Both the position numbers and the translations under genes were made by a program. A stretch of 64,000 bases of DNA from Desertifilum tharense IPPAS B-1220. Its GTDB lineage: Bacteria; Cyanobacteriota; Cyanobacteriia; Cyanobacteriales; Desertifilaceae. Shown here piece after piece: positions 52,688 to 61,274 of the stretch (position 1 is the first letter of the stretch; the number at the start of each line of letters is the position of its first letter). The stretch is taken from positions 62,001 to 126,000 of the forward strand of contig NZ_MJGC01000016.1 in the NCBI RefSeq assembly GCF_001746915.1. The letters run 5' to 3'. The notes below the pieces were generated by a model. The model saw only the letters and a list, made by a program, of their open reading frames with translations. It had not been told where the DNA came from and did no database searches.

Positions 52688-54796
52688 ATGCTGAAATCTC
52701 TTCGCCAGCAGTCTTTTTGGCAGCAATGTGGGTTATTGAGTCTATATATACTCCTTGCGATCGCAATTGTCTATCTCTATGTGTCCCAAGAACAAACTTT
52801 CTTTTTCTGGGATAGGGCAGCCTATTATAATTGGGCATGGGAAATGACTCAAACTTTTCGAGAATCTCCTCAATTAGCTTGGCAAGAAATCCGTCAATCC
52901 CTCGCTTCAGATTATAACAAGCTATACATTCTGCCCTTAATTCCTCTGATGCGTCTTGCCGGACAATCTCGAATGTCCTACATTGCCAGTGTAGCGCTTG
53001 TTTATCAGATTCCTTTAGGACTCATTCTCGGTAAGATTGCTAGTTCTATTACCTCCTCAATCTCACCCCGCCTGTCTTTTTGGAGTGCAGCCTTCCTCAC
53101 CCTGGTTATTCCCTCAACTTGGTACACCTTGCTAGAAGGATATCCAGATATTGGCGGAACTTTAGGCATTGCTGGTGCTATTTTAGTTTATAGCTATCGT
53201 CGTCCATTTAATTCCTGGAATAAGATTCCTGTCATCGGTTTATTAATCGCGCTGGCTTTTATGTTTCGCCGTCACTTTGGGTATGCCGCGCTGAGTTTTC
53301 TCTTGGGATTGTGTTTTCAAGAAACGATTCTAAAATCCCAAAAATTAGCCAAACTGAGTATTGCTACTACTCTCAGAGAAGGGAGTATGCCTGTAATCAA
53401 GGTGGCTTTAATTAGCCTTTGTTCATTATTTTGGATTGCCTTGTTAACCCCTTCCTTACTCCACTACGTCCTTCAGCAAAACCTGACTAAACTTTACTCT
53501 TCTTATGCCATTTCTTTAGCTCATGTATTTACCTATTATAAGGTATCCTTCGGCTGGGGAATGTGGCTGTTTGGAATATTGGGTTTAGGAATAGCGACCG
53601 CCACAACTCAGTCCTTAGAAAAACGCCGAGTTCTCTTGCTTTTACTAGGATATTTAGGTTTTTCCGTCCTCATTTGGTGGGGATATCTCCGCTATCCCGG
53701 CGTGCATTATAATCTACATTTTACGCTTCCCTTAACCTTGGGAGTTGTGAGTTTATTCGATTGGTTATATCAGTTTCAGTCTCAAATTTTATTAAGGGGA
53801 TTTTTAATATTTTACTTAATTCTCAATTTTACCATTGGATTAACTCCCTGGATGTCAGGACATCCCGCTTGGTTAAACTACTTTTTTGTGAGAAGCCAAC
53901 CTCCCGTACAACGTCAAGATTATCGAGAAATTAAAAGCCTTGTACGGTATTTGCACGAAATACCAGAAACCTCATTTCCGCTTTACGTGGCTTCTTCTTC
54001 TCAGGTTTTTAATTCAGACTTATTGCAAAATGCCTCAGTCTTTTTTTCAGGACAGTATAGGACAACTTTTAACTTAGTCCCCACTCCAGAGGTAGATTCT
54101 CGCGACTTTTATCCTTTAGAAGGGTTACTCAAGTCTCAGTCTGTCATCATTGCTACTCCTTTCCAACATCATTTATCCCCATTGGAACAGGATGTGGTGA
54201 GGGTGGTTGTCAATGCGTTTAACAAGCATCGAGAAATCTCTCAAGATTTTGAACGGCTTCCCCGCCAATTCTTTCTCCAAAAAGATGTGGTTGTCAGTAT
54301 TTATCAACGCATTCAACCCACTGCCATTCCTGTGGCGATTCGGACGCTAGACTGGATGCAAGCTCAGATTGGCGATCGCCCCGGCACTCAGCTAGACTGG
54401 ATTATCCTCAGCCAACTCTTCCCTTCTAGCGTAGTGCGACATCCCGATAGCAGCTATCGCATTTTTACCCACCCTACCGCTAGCTTTCTCTATATTGACG
54501 AACTTTCCCCAATGACTCAGATTCGCGGAGAAGTGCAATTTGCTGATTCTCAGTGTATTGGGACAACCCTGCAATTTTCTACTGTAGACGCTGAGGGTAC
54601 CCCGCTACAAGTTGTCCAACAACAGCTTACCCCCCATCAAGATGGGAAATTTAGCCTATCCTTAGCTGCGGCAAAAGCTCGTTATCTCCAGATGGATGTG
54701 CTAAACTACGAACCCAATGCATCCCCCAACCATTGTGCCTTAGAAATTCAATCTCTCCAGATTCAAGGCAATCAAACCCCGCAACAGTCCACCTAG
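52688..54796 (+). CDS. Large GT-C-type membrane glycosyltransferase (copy 2)
   Basis: A 702-residue paralogue of the preceding gene with the same layout: first helix, acidic loop (TFFFWDRAAYYNW), multi-helix core, then a soluble C-terminal part. The membrane cores are clearly related but diverged (shared LEGYPDIGG / LRGYPDAGG, MFRRHFGYA / IFRRHFAYG). The C-terminal 170 residues are nearly identical to copy 1, which points to recent gene conversion. I use the ATG at 52688, two codons after a possible TTG. The donor sugar is inferred to be arabinose from context. Confidence 0.75.
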   Translation: MLKSLRQQSFWQQCGLLSLYILLAIAIVYLYVSQEQTFFFWDRAAYYNWAWEMTQTFRESPQLAWQEIRQSLASDYNKLYILPLIPLMRLAGQSRMSYIASVALVYQIPLGLILGKIASSITSSISPRLSFWSAAFLTLVIPSTWYTLLEGYPDIGGTLGIAGAILVYSYRRPFNSWNKIPVIGLLIALAFMFRRHFGYAALSFLLGLCFQETILKSQKLAKLSIATTLREGSMPVIKVALISLCSLFWIALLTPSLLHYVLQQNLTKLYSSYAISLAHVFTYYKVSFGWGMWLFGILGLGIATATTQSLEKRRVLLLLLGYLGFSVLIWWGYLRYPGVHYNLHFTLPLTLGVVSLFDWLYQFQSQILLRGFLIFYLILNFTIGLTPWMSGHPAWLNYFFVRSQPPVQRQDYREIKSLVRYLHEIPETSFPLYVASSSQVFNSDLLQNASVFFSGQYRTTFNLVPTPEVDSRDFYPLEGLLKSQSVIIATPFQHHLSPLEQDVVRVVVNAFNKHREISQDFERLPRQFFLQKDVVVSIYQRIQPTAIPVAIRTLDWMQAQIGDRPGTQLDWIILSQLFPSSVVRHPDSSYRIFTHPTASFLYIDELSPMTQIRGEVQFADSQCIGTTLQFSTVDAEGTPLQVVQQQLTPHQDGKFSLSLAAAKARYLQMDVLNYEPNASPNHCALEIQSLQIQGNQTPQQST

Positions 54797-54805
54797 TCTG
54801 TCCCT

Positions 54806-56143
54806 ATGGTCGTACAATCATCTGTATCTGGATGGGGAAGATACCCCAGTATTGACGCAAACCTCGAACGTCCAGAAAAACTGGCGACAGTTGCTAGCTT
54901 GGCGCAAACTCCTGAGAAGATTATAGCCAGGGGGAAAGGTCGCAGTTATGGCGATGCAGCTTTAAATTCTCGCATCCTGTTAACCGAACGTTTAAATCGG
55001 ATGCTGGCGTTTAACCCAGAAACGGGGGTATTGCGATGCGAAGCTGGCGTCACGTTTCAAGAAATTTTAGAGATTTTTATCCCGCGAGGTTGGTTTCCTA
55101 GCGTTACCCCAGGAACCAAGTTTATCAGCGTTGGGGGTGCGGTGGCTTGTGACGTGCATGGGAAAAACCATCATCGGGAGGGGGGATTTTCTAGCTTTGT
55201 CCGCAGTTTTAGCCTAGTATTAGCCAATGGCGATCGCATTCCCTGTTCCCGCACTGAAAATCCTGAGCTATTCTGGGCGACAATTGGAGGTATGGGGTTA
55301 ACGGGAATTATGACTGAAGTCGAATTTTCCCTACAACCCATTGAAACAGCCTATATTCGCTGTCGTACCCTAAAAGCGGATAACTTAGAGGCGGCGTTGG
55401 AACGGTTTGAACAATACGACGCACAATATCAGTATTCTGTAGCTTGGATTGATTGTCTAGCTAGGGGTAACGCTTTGGGACGTAGCGTGTTAATGTTAGG
55501 CAATCATGCGACGGTTTCGCAGCTTTCTCCCCCACAGCAAGCCAACCCTCTGTATCTTCCCCCCAAACCTCGCCGACGAGTACCGCTTACTCCGCCAGCA
55601 GGGTTACTCAACCGCTACACGATGCAGGCGTTTAACTCGTTGTACTATCATCTCAAACGCGAAGGCGAATGTATCCAAGATTACGATACTTTCTTCTATC
55701 CCCTCGACTTTGTAGAAGATTGGAATAAGCTGTATGGAAAACCGGGGTTTATCCAATATCAATGCGTTTTTCCCCTAGAAACCAGCCGCCAGGGGTTAAC
55801 GCGCATTTTAGAATTGTGTTCTAAACAAGGATGGGGTTCCTTTCTGGCGGTGTTGAAACGTTTAGGTTCCCAAGAGGGGTGGCTGTCTTTCCCGATGGCG
55901 GGTTATACCTTGGCGTTGGATATGGCGGTAAAACCGGGGTTGTGGGAATTTTTAGACCAGCTAGACAAAGTTGTGCTTGAATATGGGGGACGCGTGTATT
56001 TAGCCAAAGATGCGCGCTTAAGTGCAGAGGCGTTGCGTTTAATGTATCCTCAACTTCCCCAATGGCTGGCGGTAAAATCTCAGGTTGACCCGCACAATCA
56101 GTTTAGCTCGGTTTTGTCGCAACGGTTGCAACTCCACTTATGA
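54806..56143 (+). CDS. dprE1: DprE1-like decaprenylphosphoryl-ribose oxidase
   Basis: A 445-residue VAO-family FAD oxidoreductase. The FAD domain shows RGKGRSYGDAALN, the GTKFISVGGAVACDVHGKNHH region and GGMGLTGIMTEVEF; the C-terminal half has GFIQYQCVFPLE and LSFPMAGYTLALDMA as in DprE1. It would oxidise the 2'-hydroxyl of polyprenylphosphoryl-ribose. By my recollection of the mycobacterial enzyme, the Cys targeted by benzothiazinones (in WNICVDFP) is Ala here. It overlaps the reductase gene by four bases (ATGA). Confidence 0.85.
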   Translation: MVVQSSVSGWGRYPSIDANLERPEKLATVASLAQTPEKIIARGKGRSYGDAALNSRILLTERLNRMLAFNPETGVLRCEAGVTFQEILEIFIPRGWFPSVTPGTKFISVGGAVACDVHGKNHHREGGFSSFVRSFSLVLANGDRIPCSRTENPELFWATIGGMGLTGIMTEVEFSLQPIETAYIRCRTLKADNLEAALERFEQYDAQYQYSVAWIDCLARGNALGRSVLMLGNHATVSQLSPPQQANPLYLPPKPRRRVPLTPPAGLLNRYTMQAFNSLYYHLKREGECIQDYDTFFYPLDFVEDWNKLYGKPGFIQYQCVFPLETSRQGLTRILELCSKQGWGSFLAVLKRLGSQEGWLSFPMAGYTLALDMAVKPGLWEFLDQLDKVVLEYGGRVYLAKDARLSAEALRLMYPQLPQWLAVKSQVDPHNQFSSVLSQRLQLHL

Positions 56144-56883
56144 AGGGGAAAGCCGTTTTAATTTTGGGGGCAACTTCTAGCATGGCGCGATCGCTGTGTT
56201 GTAAACTGGCACAACAAGGCGCAATATTACATTTAGCGGGTAGAGATGCGCCGGAATTAGAACGCATCGCCTGCGATATCGCCATCCGCTATCAAACGCC
56301 AGTAACGTGGAGTCGGGTAGATGCGACGCAACACGATACCCATCCCGAATTCTTCCAGCAAGTCTTAGAACGTTTAGGTCGCTTAGATGGGGTTATGGTT
56401 ACTTTAGGGGAATTGGGCGAACAGGCGCAAGCGCAACAAGATTTTCAGCAAGCCTATCGCATTCTCAGTTCTAACTATACAGGGGTGGTGTCTCTGTTAA
56501 CCCCGATTGCGAACTACCTCGAAAAGCAACAAGGCGGGTTTATTGTCGGAGTTTCCTCAGTGGCGGGAGACAGAGGACGCCAAAGTAATTATATCTATGG
56601 ATCGGCTAAGGGGGGATTGAGTTTATTCTTACAAGGGTTACGCAACCGTCTCACCCCAGCAGGAGTACAAGTTTTGACGGTGAAACCGGGGTTTGTCGAT
56701 ACTAAAATGACGTTTGGGAAACCGGGGATGTTTTTAGTGGCGTCTCCCGAACAAGTCGCCGATGATATCCTCAAAGCGTTAAGCCAAAATCGAGATATCT
56801 TGTATACCCCTAGCTTTTGGTGGGGAATTATGGCGATAATTCGGTCTATCCCGGAACCTCTATTTAAGCGAATGAAGCTGTGA
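56140..56883 (+). CDS. dprE2: DprE2-like short-chain reductase
   Basis: A 247-residue classical SDR: nucleotide loop ILGATSSMARSL, active-site Ser in VGVSSVAGDRG, and YGSAK with a spacing of 13 residues. It is translationally coupled to the DprE1-like gene before it (ATGA) and to the GT-C gene after it (GTGA). In the known pathway DprE2 reduces the 2-keto intermediate with NADH to decaprenylphosphoryl-arabinose. The pairing with DprE1 makes that function likely; alone, the sequence would only say SDR. Confidence 0.82.
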   Translation: MKGKAVLILGATSSMARSLCCKLAQQGAILHLAGRDAPELERIACDIAIRYQTPVTWSRVDATQHDTHPEFFQQVLERLGRLDGVMVTLGELGEQAQAQQDFQQAYRILSSNYTGVVSLLTPIANYLEKQQGGFIVGVSSVAGDRGRQSNYIYGSAKGGLSLFLQGLRNRLTPAGVQVLTVKPGFVDTKMTFGKPGMFLVASPEQVADDILKALSQNRDILYTPSFWWGIMAIIRSIPEPLFKRMKL

Positions 56884-58607
56884 AGCGTACTCTCCAAGAC
56901 TTAGCGTTATTATCGTTGATTAGCCTGGTTTTGGGAATGGCTGGGGGTGTCGCCAAGTATCATCCCGATACGGTGGTTTGGAAAGCGATACAGACTTTTC
57001 TGGAAAATGGCTGGAACCCTCAGTTTTTTAATTATCCTGGATTGGTTATTTACGGTCACGCCTTAGTCTATGCCAGCCTATTCCAGATTTTACCGATTTT
57101 TGGGATGGATTGGGCTGCTCAATGGCAGGCGGGAAGCTTAACGGAGTTTACGCCTTTTTTTCTGGTTCCCGGACATTTTGTGACGCTGGTATTTTCTTTA
57201 TTGGGGGTTTTGTGTACCTATGGGGTAACGTGGGAGTTAACCCGGAGGCGATACCCTAGTTTGCTGGCGGGTTTGGTACTGGCGACTTCGTTTCTTTGGG
57301 TGTCGCATTCCCATTATTTGACGGTAGATATTCCCCTGGCGGCGTTGTGTATGGCGGCGTTGGGGTTGACGTTATATTTTACCCGCCAAAACGCACCATT
57401 AGGGGTGGGAAAATTATGCGTTTTGGGAATAGTCTTGGGGTTAGCGACTTCGGCGAAGTATAACGGGATTTTAGTCTATCCGGCGATGGTTGCGGCGTTG
57501 GGGTTGCGGCGAGAAAAGCTAGGGGGATGGAGATGGGTGCGGGATAGTTTAATTGTACTGGGAATGAGCGCGATCGCCTTTTCGCTAACCAATCCATTCA
57601 TTTGGCTAGACTCCCAAAGTTTTACAAGTTTTCAAGACGCTATTGCGTTTGAAGCCAATCACGCCCAAACGGGTCATTATGGGTATGAGACGGATAATGG
57701 CTGGCTATTCCATCTGCGCCATTCTCTCTATTATGGGTATGGCTTATTACCTCTAATCCTAGCCGGTATCGGTTTGATAGCGTTACTGAAAAACCGGGCT
57801 ATTCCCCATTTCCAAAAGTTGCCAATTCTGGGGTTTCTGATTTTATTTTACGCTCTAATTGGCGGCTCGACGCTAGCCTTTGGGCGCTATATGTTACCGA
57901 TGCTTCCCGGTTTGGCGGTTCTCACGGCGATAGGAGTGAGTGCGATCGCCCAAAGCTGGCAAGCTCAGTTTAAAATTAAAACTCAGATCGCCTCTGGGGC
58001 GATCGCGCTTTTGCTGTTAGCGCCTCAAACTGCAAACGCCGTCTTACACAATCAGATTATCGCCCAAACCGATACCCGCACGCAACTGAGCCGCTTGCTA
58101 GAAGATGAGGTTTGGCAACAAACGCCGATAAATGTCTATAGTGGGGGTTATACGCGCCAAAACTTATTGCGATCGCACTTACCCATCGATCGCTATCTGA
58201 CCCATCGATCGCAAAACCCAGAGTATTATCAAACAGGGTTCGCTCAATTGCAAGCCCAACAAGCCAGCCTCGACTGGATGGTTTTTGATAGTTTCTCCCA
58301 CGATCGAATGCTGTACAGTTCTCCTCCTCTTAGTGTACCCTTTCCCTTCAATCCAGAGGTACCGGGAGGGGTTGTCCAAATTTCTCCTTATCAACGGGAT
58401 AAAGCCGAAATTCCCTTTTCTCCAGAATCGCTTTATGGCCCCTATCTTCCCGATCTAGCCTATCGCAAGCAACCCGGCCCTTTAATTGAAATCTATAGTA
58501 CCAGGGAAGCGCAAATTCAACAAATTCTCGACGCCTGTCAGCGCCAAAATATCCCTTGTCAAAGCCAAGTTGGAAATCGGGGCTATTATTGGCAAATGTT
58601 ACAATAA
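56880..58607 (+). CDS. GT39/PMT-type membrane glycosyltransferase
   Basis: A 575-residue GT-C protein, GTG start. An acidic loop after the first helix (VAKYHPDTVVWKAI), about ten membrane helices, the family's LGLATSAKYNGILVYPA and NPFIWLDSQSF motifs, and a soluble C-terminal region. This group (PMT/ArnT/GT39-like) takes sugars from polyprenyl-phosphate donors on the outer face of the membrane. Coupled to the DprE2-like gene, it could transfer the arabinose made by this cluster. Acceptor unknown. Confidence 0.82.
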   Translation: MKRTLQDLALLSLISLVLGMAGGVAKYHPDTVVWKAIQTFLENGWNPQFFNYPGLVIYGHALVYASLFQILPIFGMDWAAQWQAGSLTEFTPFFLVPGHFVTLVFSLLGVLCTYGVTWELTRRRYPSLLAGLVLATSFLWVSHSHYLTVDIPLAALCMAALGLTLYFTRQNAPLGVGKLCVLGIVLGLATSAKYNGILVYPAMVAALGLRREKLGGWRWVRDSLIVLGMSAIAFSLTNPFIWLDSQSFTSFQDAIAFEANHAQTGHYGYETDNGWLFHLRHSLYYGYGLLPLILAGIGLIALLKNRAIPHFQKLPILGFLILFYALIGGSTLAFGRYMLPMLPGLAVLTAIGVSAIAQSWQAQFKIKTQIASGAIALLLLAPQTANAVLHNQIIAQTDTRTQLSRLLEDEVWQQTPINVYSGGYTRQNLLRSHLPIDRYLTHRSQNPEYYQTGFAQLQAQQASLDWMVFDSFSHDRMLYSSPPLSVPFPFNPEVPGGVVQISPYQRDKAEIPFSPESLYGPYLPDLAYRKQPGPLIEIYSTREAQIQQILDACQRQNIPCQSQVGNRGYYWQMLQ

Positions 58608-58970
58608 CTTGCCAAAATTCGTTATTTCTGGTTACTTGAAATTTTCATCTTTGCAGTCAAATTTATCTTTAAGCTAACTTGCACATCTTTTCCAGCTGGA
58701 GAATAAGCAATCCATTGAAAGACAGGTATTGCAACAACCAGCGAGGGGTTCTAAATTATTGCAATATCACCAGCTTTGTTGGGTTACGCTAATGCTAACT
58801 ACTAGCTTGCCAAAATCAGTTATTCAGGATTGCTTGGAATGCAGTCAAGTTGATCTTTAAGCTAACTTGCACATCTTTTCCAGCCAGAGAAGCATCAACC
58901 CATTGAAAGATAGGTATTGCAATATCAGCAGCTTTGTTGGGTTACGCTAACGCTAACCCAACCTACTAGT
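58606..58970. repeat. Tandem duplication of about 165-198 bp, carrying a dispersed palindromic element
   Basis: Two related units start at about 58606 and 58804. Each holds CTTGCCAAAAT, AAGCTAACTTGCACATC, TTTTCCAGC, CATTGAAAGA and AGGTATTGCAA in order and ends in GCTTTGTTGGGTTACGCTAA. The first unit has an extra stretch of about 34 bases. The end motif is the right half of the element at 6700-6774. There is no coding frame. Confidence 0.8.
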
Positions 58971-58980
58971 TTCTACTGTT

Positions 58981-59415
58981 TTAGCTAAAATCGCGCAACA
59001 TCTTCTTAATTTCGATATTGTGCATTTCTTCTTGACCAATCTGCGTTCTCGCGAACTCTTCGAGATAAACGCTAGCATTTTCTACGACTTCCAGCAACTC
59101 CTTATAGAGTTCTAGCGCCTTCTTTTCGTGGTTCAAACTTTCTTCCAAAATATCCTTAACAGAATGCTGATAAGTCTCCTCGATCGGGGCAATTCGCAAA
59201 CTGGGATGACCTTCCAATCCTGTTAAAATCTCTCCAGCTTGTTGAGCGTGCAACAATGACTCATTGGCTTGAGCCTTAAAGAAATTGACAATCGGAATGC
59301 GATTGGGGCCCGTTACCATCAAAGAGTAGTGCGTGTAGCGAACCACACCCGCTAACTCAAATTCCATAATGGCATTTAGTAAACTCGTTGCTTTTGGGGT
59401 ATCTAGCTCTCTCAT
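58981..59415 (-). CDS. Ferritin-like (bacterioferritin-type) helical protein
   Basis: A 144-residue four-helix protein with the ferritin-like iron pattern: FELAGVVRYTHYS, a helix with NESLLHAQQAGEIL, then LNHEKKALELYKELL and EEMHNIEIKKML (E-x-x-H). This suits a di-iron centre and iron storage or protection from peroxide. The protein is a little shorter than typical bacterioferritins. I prefer the ATG at 59415 to one 14 codons upstream, which would add an unlikely leader. It is divergent from the cbiMQO operon. Confidence 0.82.
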   Translation of the reverse strand: MRELDTPKATSLLNAIMEFELAGVVRYTHYSLMVTGPNRIPIVNFFKAQANESLLHAQQAGEILTGLEGHPSLRIAPIEETYQHSVKDILEESLNHEKKALELYKELLEVVENASVYLEEFARTQIGQEEMHNIEIKKMLRDFS

Positions 59416-59545
59416 GGGTGATGAAGAATAAAAAATGGGGTGGCGATGCGCGCCCAAATCTTAGAATCGAAATTGGGCAAAGCAATCAGACGTTTTGAGT
59501 TTCCTGCCTATTGGGATAGCTTGTCAATTACTGACTTACTCTAAC

Positions 59546-59663
59546 ATCCCCCTAGAGGGGATTGTTTTCTAGGGAAAAACCTTGTTTCCTAAACCATTAA
59601 CCAAAGAAATCCTTAAATTGAAGGCGATCGCGCCATTCCTTTGCATTAATAATCGCGATCGCC
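59546..59663. promoter_or_regulatory. Structured leader upstream of the cbiMQO operon
   Basis: Two symmetric elements: a 6-bp hairpin ATCCCC / GGGGAT (59546-59562), and a perfect 10-bp inverted repeat made of two HIP1 sites, GGCGATCGCG (59623-59632) and CGCGATCGCC (59654-59663), ending 32 bases before cbiM. I see no cobalamin riboswitch box and no NikR site. A role is unproven. Confidence 0.4.
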
Positions 59664-59695
59664 CTTAATCCCACGCGCCACCCTTAAGATTTGCT

Positions 59696-60619
59696 ATGCA
59701 TATTCCCGATGGTTTCGTTTCGCCCCCCGTCGCCGCCGTCACCAGCCTCGCCACCGTCGCCGCCGTCGCCCTCGCCTTGGGGCGTTCTCGCGACGCCTTG
59801 GGCGGGCGGCGCGCCCCCCTTGTCGGACTCACCACCGCCTTCATTTTCGCCGCCCAGATGATTAACTTCCCCGTCGCCGGTGGAACCAGCGGGCACCTCC
59901 TAGGGGGAACCCTCGCCGCCATCGTCCTAGGGAGTCCGTGGGCGGGGACTTTGTGCATTACCACCGTTTTACTGATTCAAGCCGTACTCTTCGCCGATGG
60001 CGGAATCACCGCCTTGGGAGCCAATGCCCTGAATATGGCCGTAATTGGCGTCTGGGTGGGCTGGGGACTCACGCAGGTCTTGCAAAGACTTTTAGGCGGT
60101 TCAAAGGGCCGCTTGCCCCTAGCAGCAGGCATTGCCGCCGCCCTCAGCGTCATCCCCGCCGCGATCGCCTGCGCCATCGAACTGATTCTCTCCGGTACCG
60201 CCCCCGCCAACCTCGTCTTACCCGCCATGACGGGCGTGCATATTTTAATTGGGGTTGGAGAAGGGATCATTACCGGCGGCGTTCTAGCGTACCTCGCCAA
60301 CGTCCGACCCGATCTGCTTCCCGGCGAACAACCGCAACTGCGCGGCTGGCTGGTACCTGTTGTCGCCACCTTTTTAGTAGCGGGGGTGCTTTCCCTGCTG
60401 GCGTCGGGGTGGCCGGATGGTTTAGAACGAGTCGCAGAAGACCTAGGCTTTATTGACCTCGCGGAGATCGTCCGCATTGAAGTTCCTACCCCCTTCGCCG
60501 ATTATGGCATTGAAGGCTGGGGCGCAATTGGCACCAGTATCGCCGGAATTGTGGGAACCGCCGTCTGTTTCGGCGTGGCGTTTGGGCTGTCGCAACTGGT
60601 AAAACCCAACCATGCTTAA
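59696..60619 (+). CDS. cbiM: ECF nickel/cobalt transporter substrate component with PDGLE domain
   Basis: A 307-residue membrane protein. The invariant N-terminal MHIPDG binds the metal; FAAQMINFPVAGGTSGHLLGG is the CbiM/NikM core. After about residue 220 a second unit begins with the WPDGLERVAEDLGF motif and one more helix, the PDGLE (CbiN/NikN-like) domain, here fused in the same chain. This is a NikMN-type layout, which favours nickel, though cobalt is possible. It overlaps cbiQ by 8 bases. Confidence 0.93.
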   Translation: MHIPDGFVSPPVAAVTSLATVAAVALALGRSRDALGGRRAPLVGLTTAFIFAAQMINFPVAGGTSGHLLGGTLAAIVLGSPWAGTLCITTVLLIQAVLFADGGITALGANALNMAVIGVWVGWGLTQVLQRLLGGSKGRLPLAAGIAAALSVIPAAIACAIELILSGTAPANLVLPAMTGVHILIGVGEGIITGGVLAYLANVRPDLLPGEQPQLRGWLVPVVATFLVAGVLSLLASGWPDGLERVAEDLGFIDLAEIVRIEVPTPFADYGIEGWGAIGTSIAGIVGTAVCFGVAFGLSQLVKPNHA

Positions 60620-61274
60620 GGGTTCCATTCCCTTTCGGTTGCGGTTGTCCTTAATTTTCACGATCGGAACCGCTTTCCTCCCCCTAGGGGCTTGGCTGTG
60701 GCTGGGAATTTATGGCGCGATCGCACTCTTGTGGGCGTTCGGCTTGCAGGTCAAAGCGCGATCGCTCCTCAGCCTATTAGGGGCAGAACTGCTCTTTTTA
60801 GCCCTAATGGCGCTTCCCCTCGGCTGGGAAACCGCCAGCTTTCTGTTGGCGCGTTCTTTGGTGTGTCTGCTGTTGGTCAACAGCTTTTTGTTAACCCTAC
60901 CCCCTCATGCTTTTGCGATCGCCCTCAGCGGTCTACCCCTCCCCCAAGGTTTGCAAGAGAGCCTACTTTTAACCGGACAGTATTTAGAATTGTTAATGAA
61001 GGAAGTGCAACAGATGCAGCGATCGGCCGCCTGTCGGGGCTTAAGCGGCCCGACAAGCTGGTTGCGCTATGTGTCAGCGTCCACCCTTGGCTCGCTCTAC
61101 ATTCGCACCCTAGACCGCGCCGAACGGGTCTATAGCGCCATGCTCGCTAGGGGCTATCGCGGTCAACTCCCGGTGAGGGTGAAATCAACCCCCAGGGAGA
61201 CTCTGTGCTTGGCGATCGCTGCCATAGTTAGCTGTGGGCTAACGGTTGCCTCCTACCTGCCCCCTCTTACCTAA
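60612..61274 (+). CDS. cbiQ: ECF transporter transmembrane coupling protein
   Basis: A 220-residue CbiQ-family T-component with four or five membrane helices. The cytoplasmic coupling motifs with Ala-Arg-Gly are visible: SAACRGLSGPTSW and AMLARGYRGQLPV, which contact the ATPase. It couples ATP hydrolysis by CbiO to metal release by CbiM. Overlaps both neighbours. Confidence 0.93.
   Translation: MLKGSIPFRLRLSLIFTIGTAFLPLGAWLWLGIYGAIALLWAFGLQVKARSLLSLLGAELLFLALMALPLGWETASFLLARSLVCLLLVNSFLLTLPPHAFAIALSGLPLPQGLQESLLLTGQYLELLMKEVQQMQRSAACRGLSGPTSWLRYVSASTLGSLYIRTLDRAERVYSAMLARGYRGQLPVRVKSTPRETLCLAIAAIVSCGLTVASYLPPLT

Noticed and set aside
59458..59695. Cobalamin or nickel riboswitch upstream of cbiM
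   Set aside because: I looked for a cobalamin box and for a conserved NiCo-type set of G-rich loops and found neither; only a short hairpin and an inverted HIP1 pair are there.
59938..60456. Long alternative frames of over 160 codons on both strands within cbiM
   Set aside because: High-GC, codon-biased cbiM leaves long shadow frames; their translations are Arg/Pro/Ser-rich and lack any motif.
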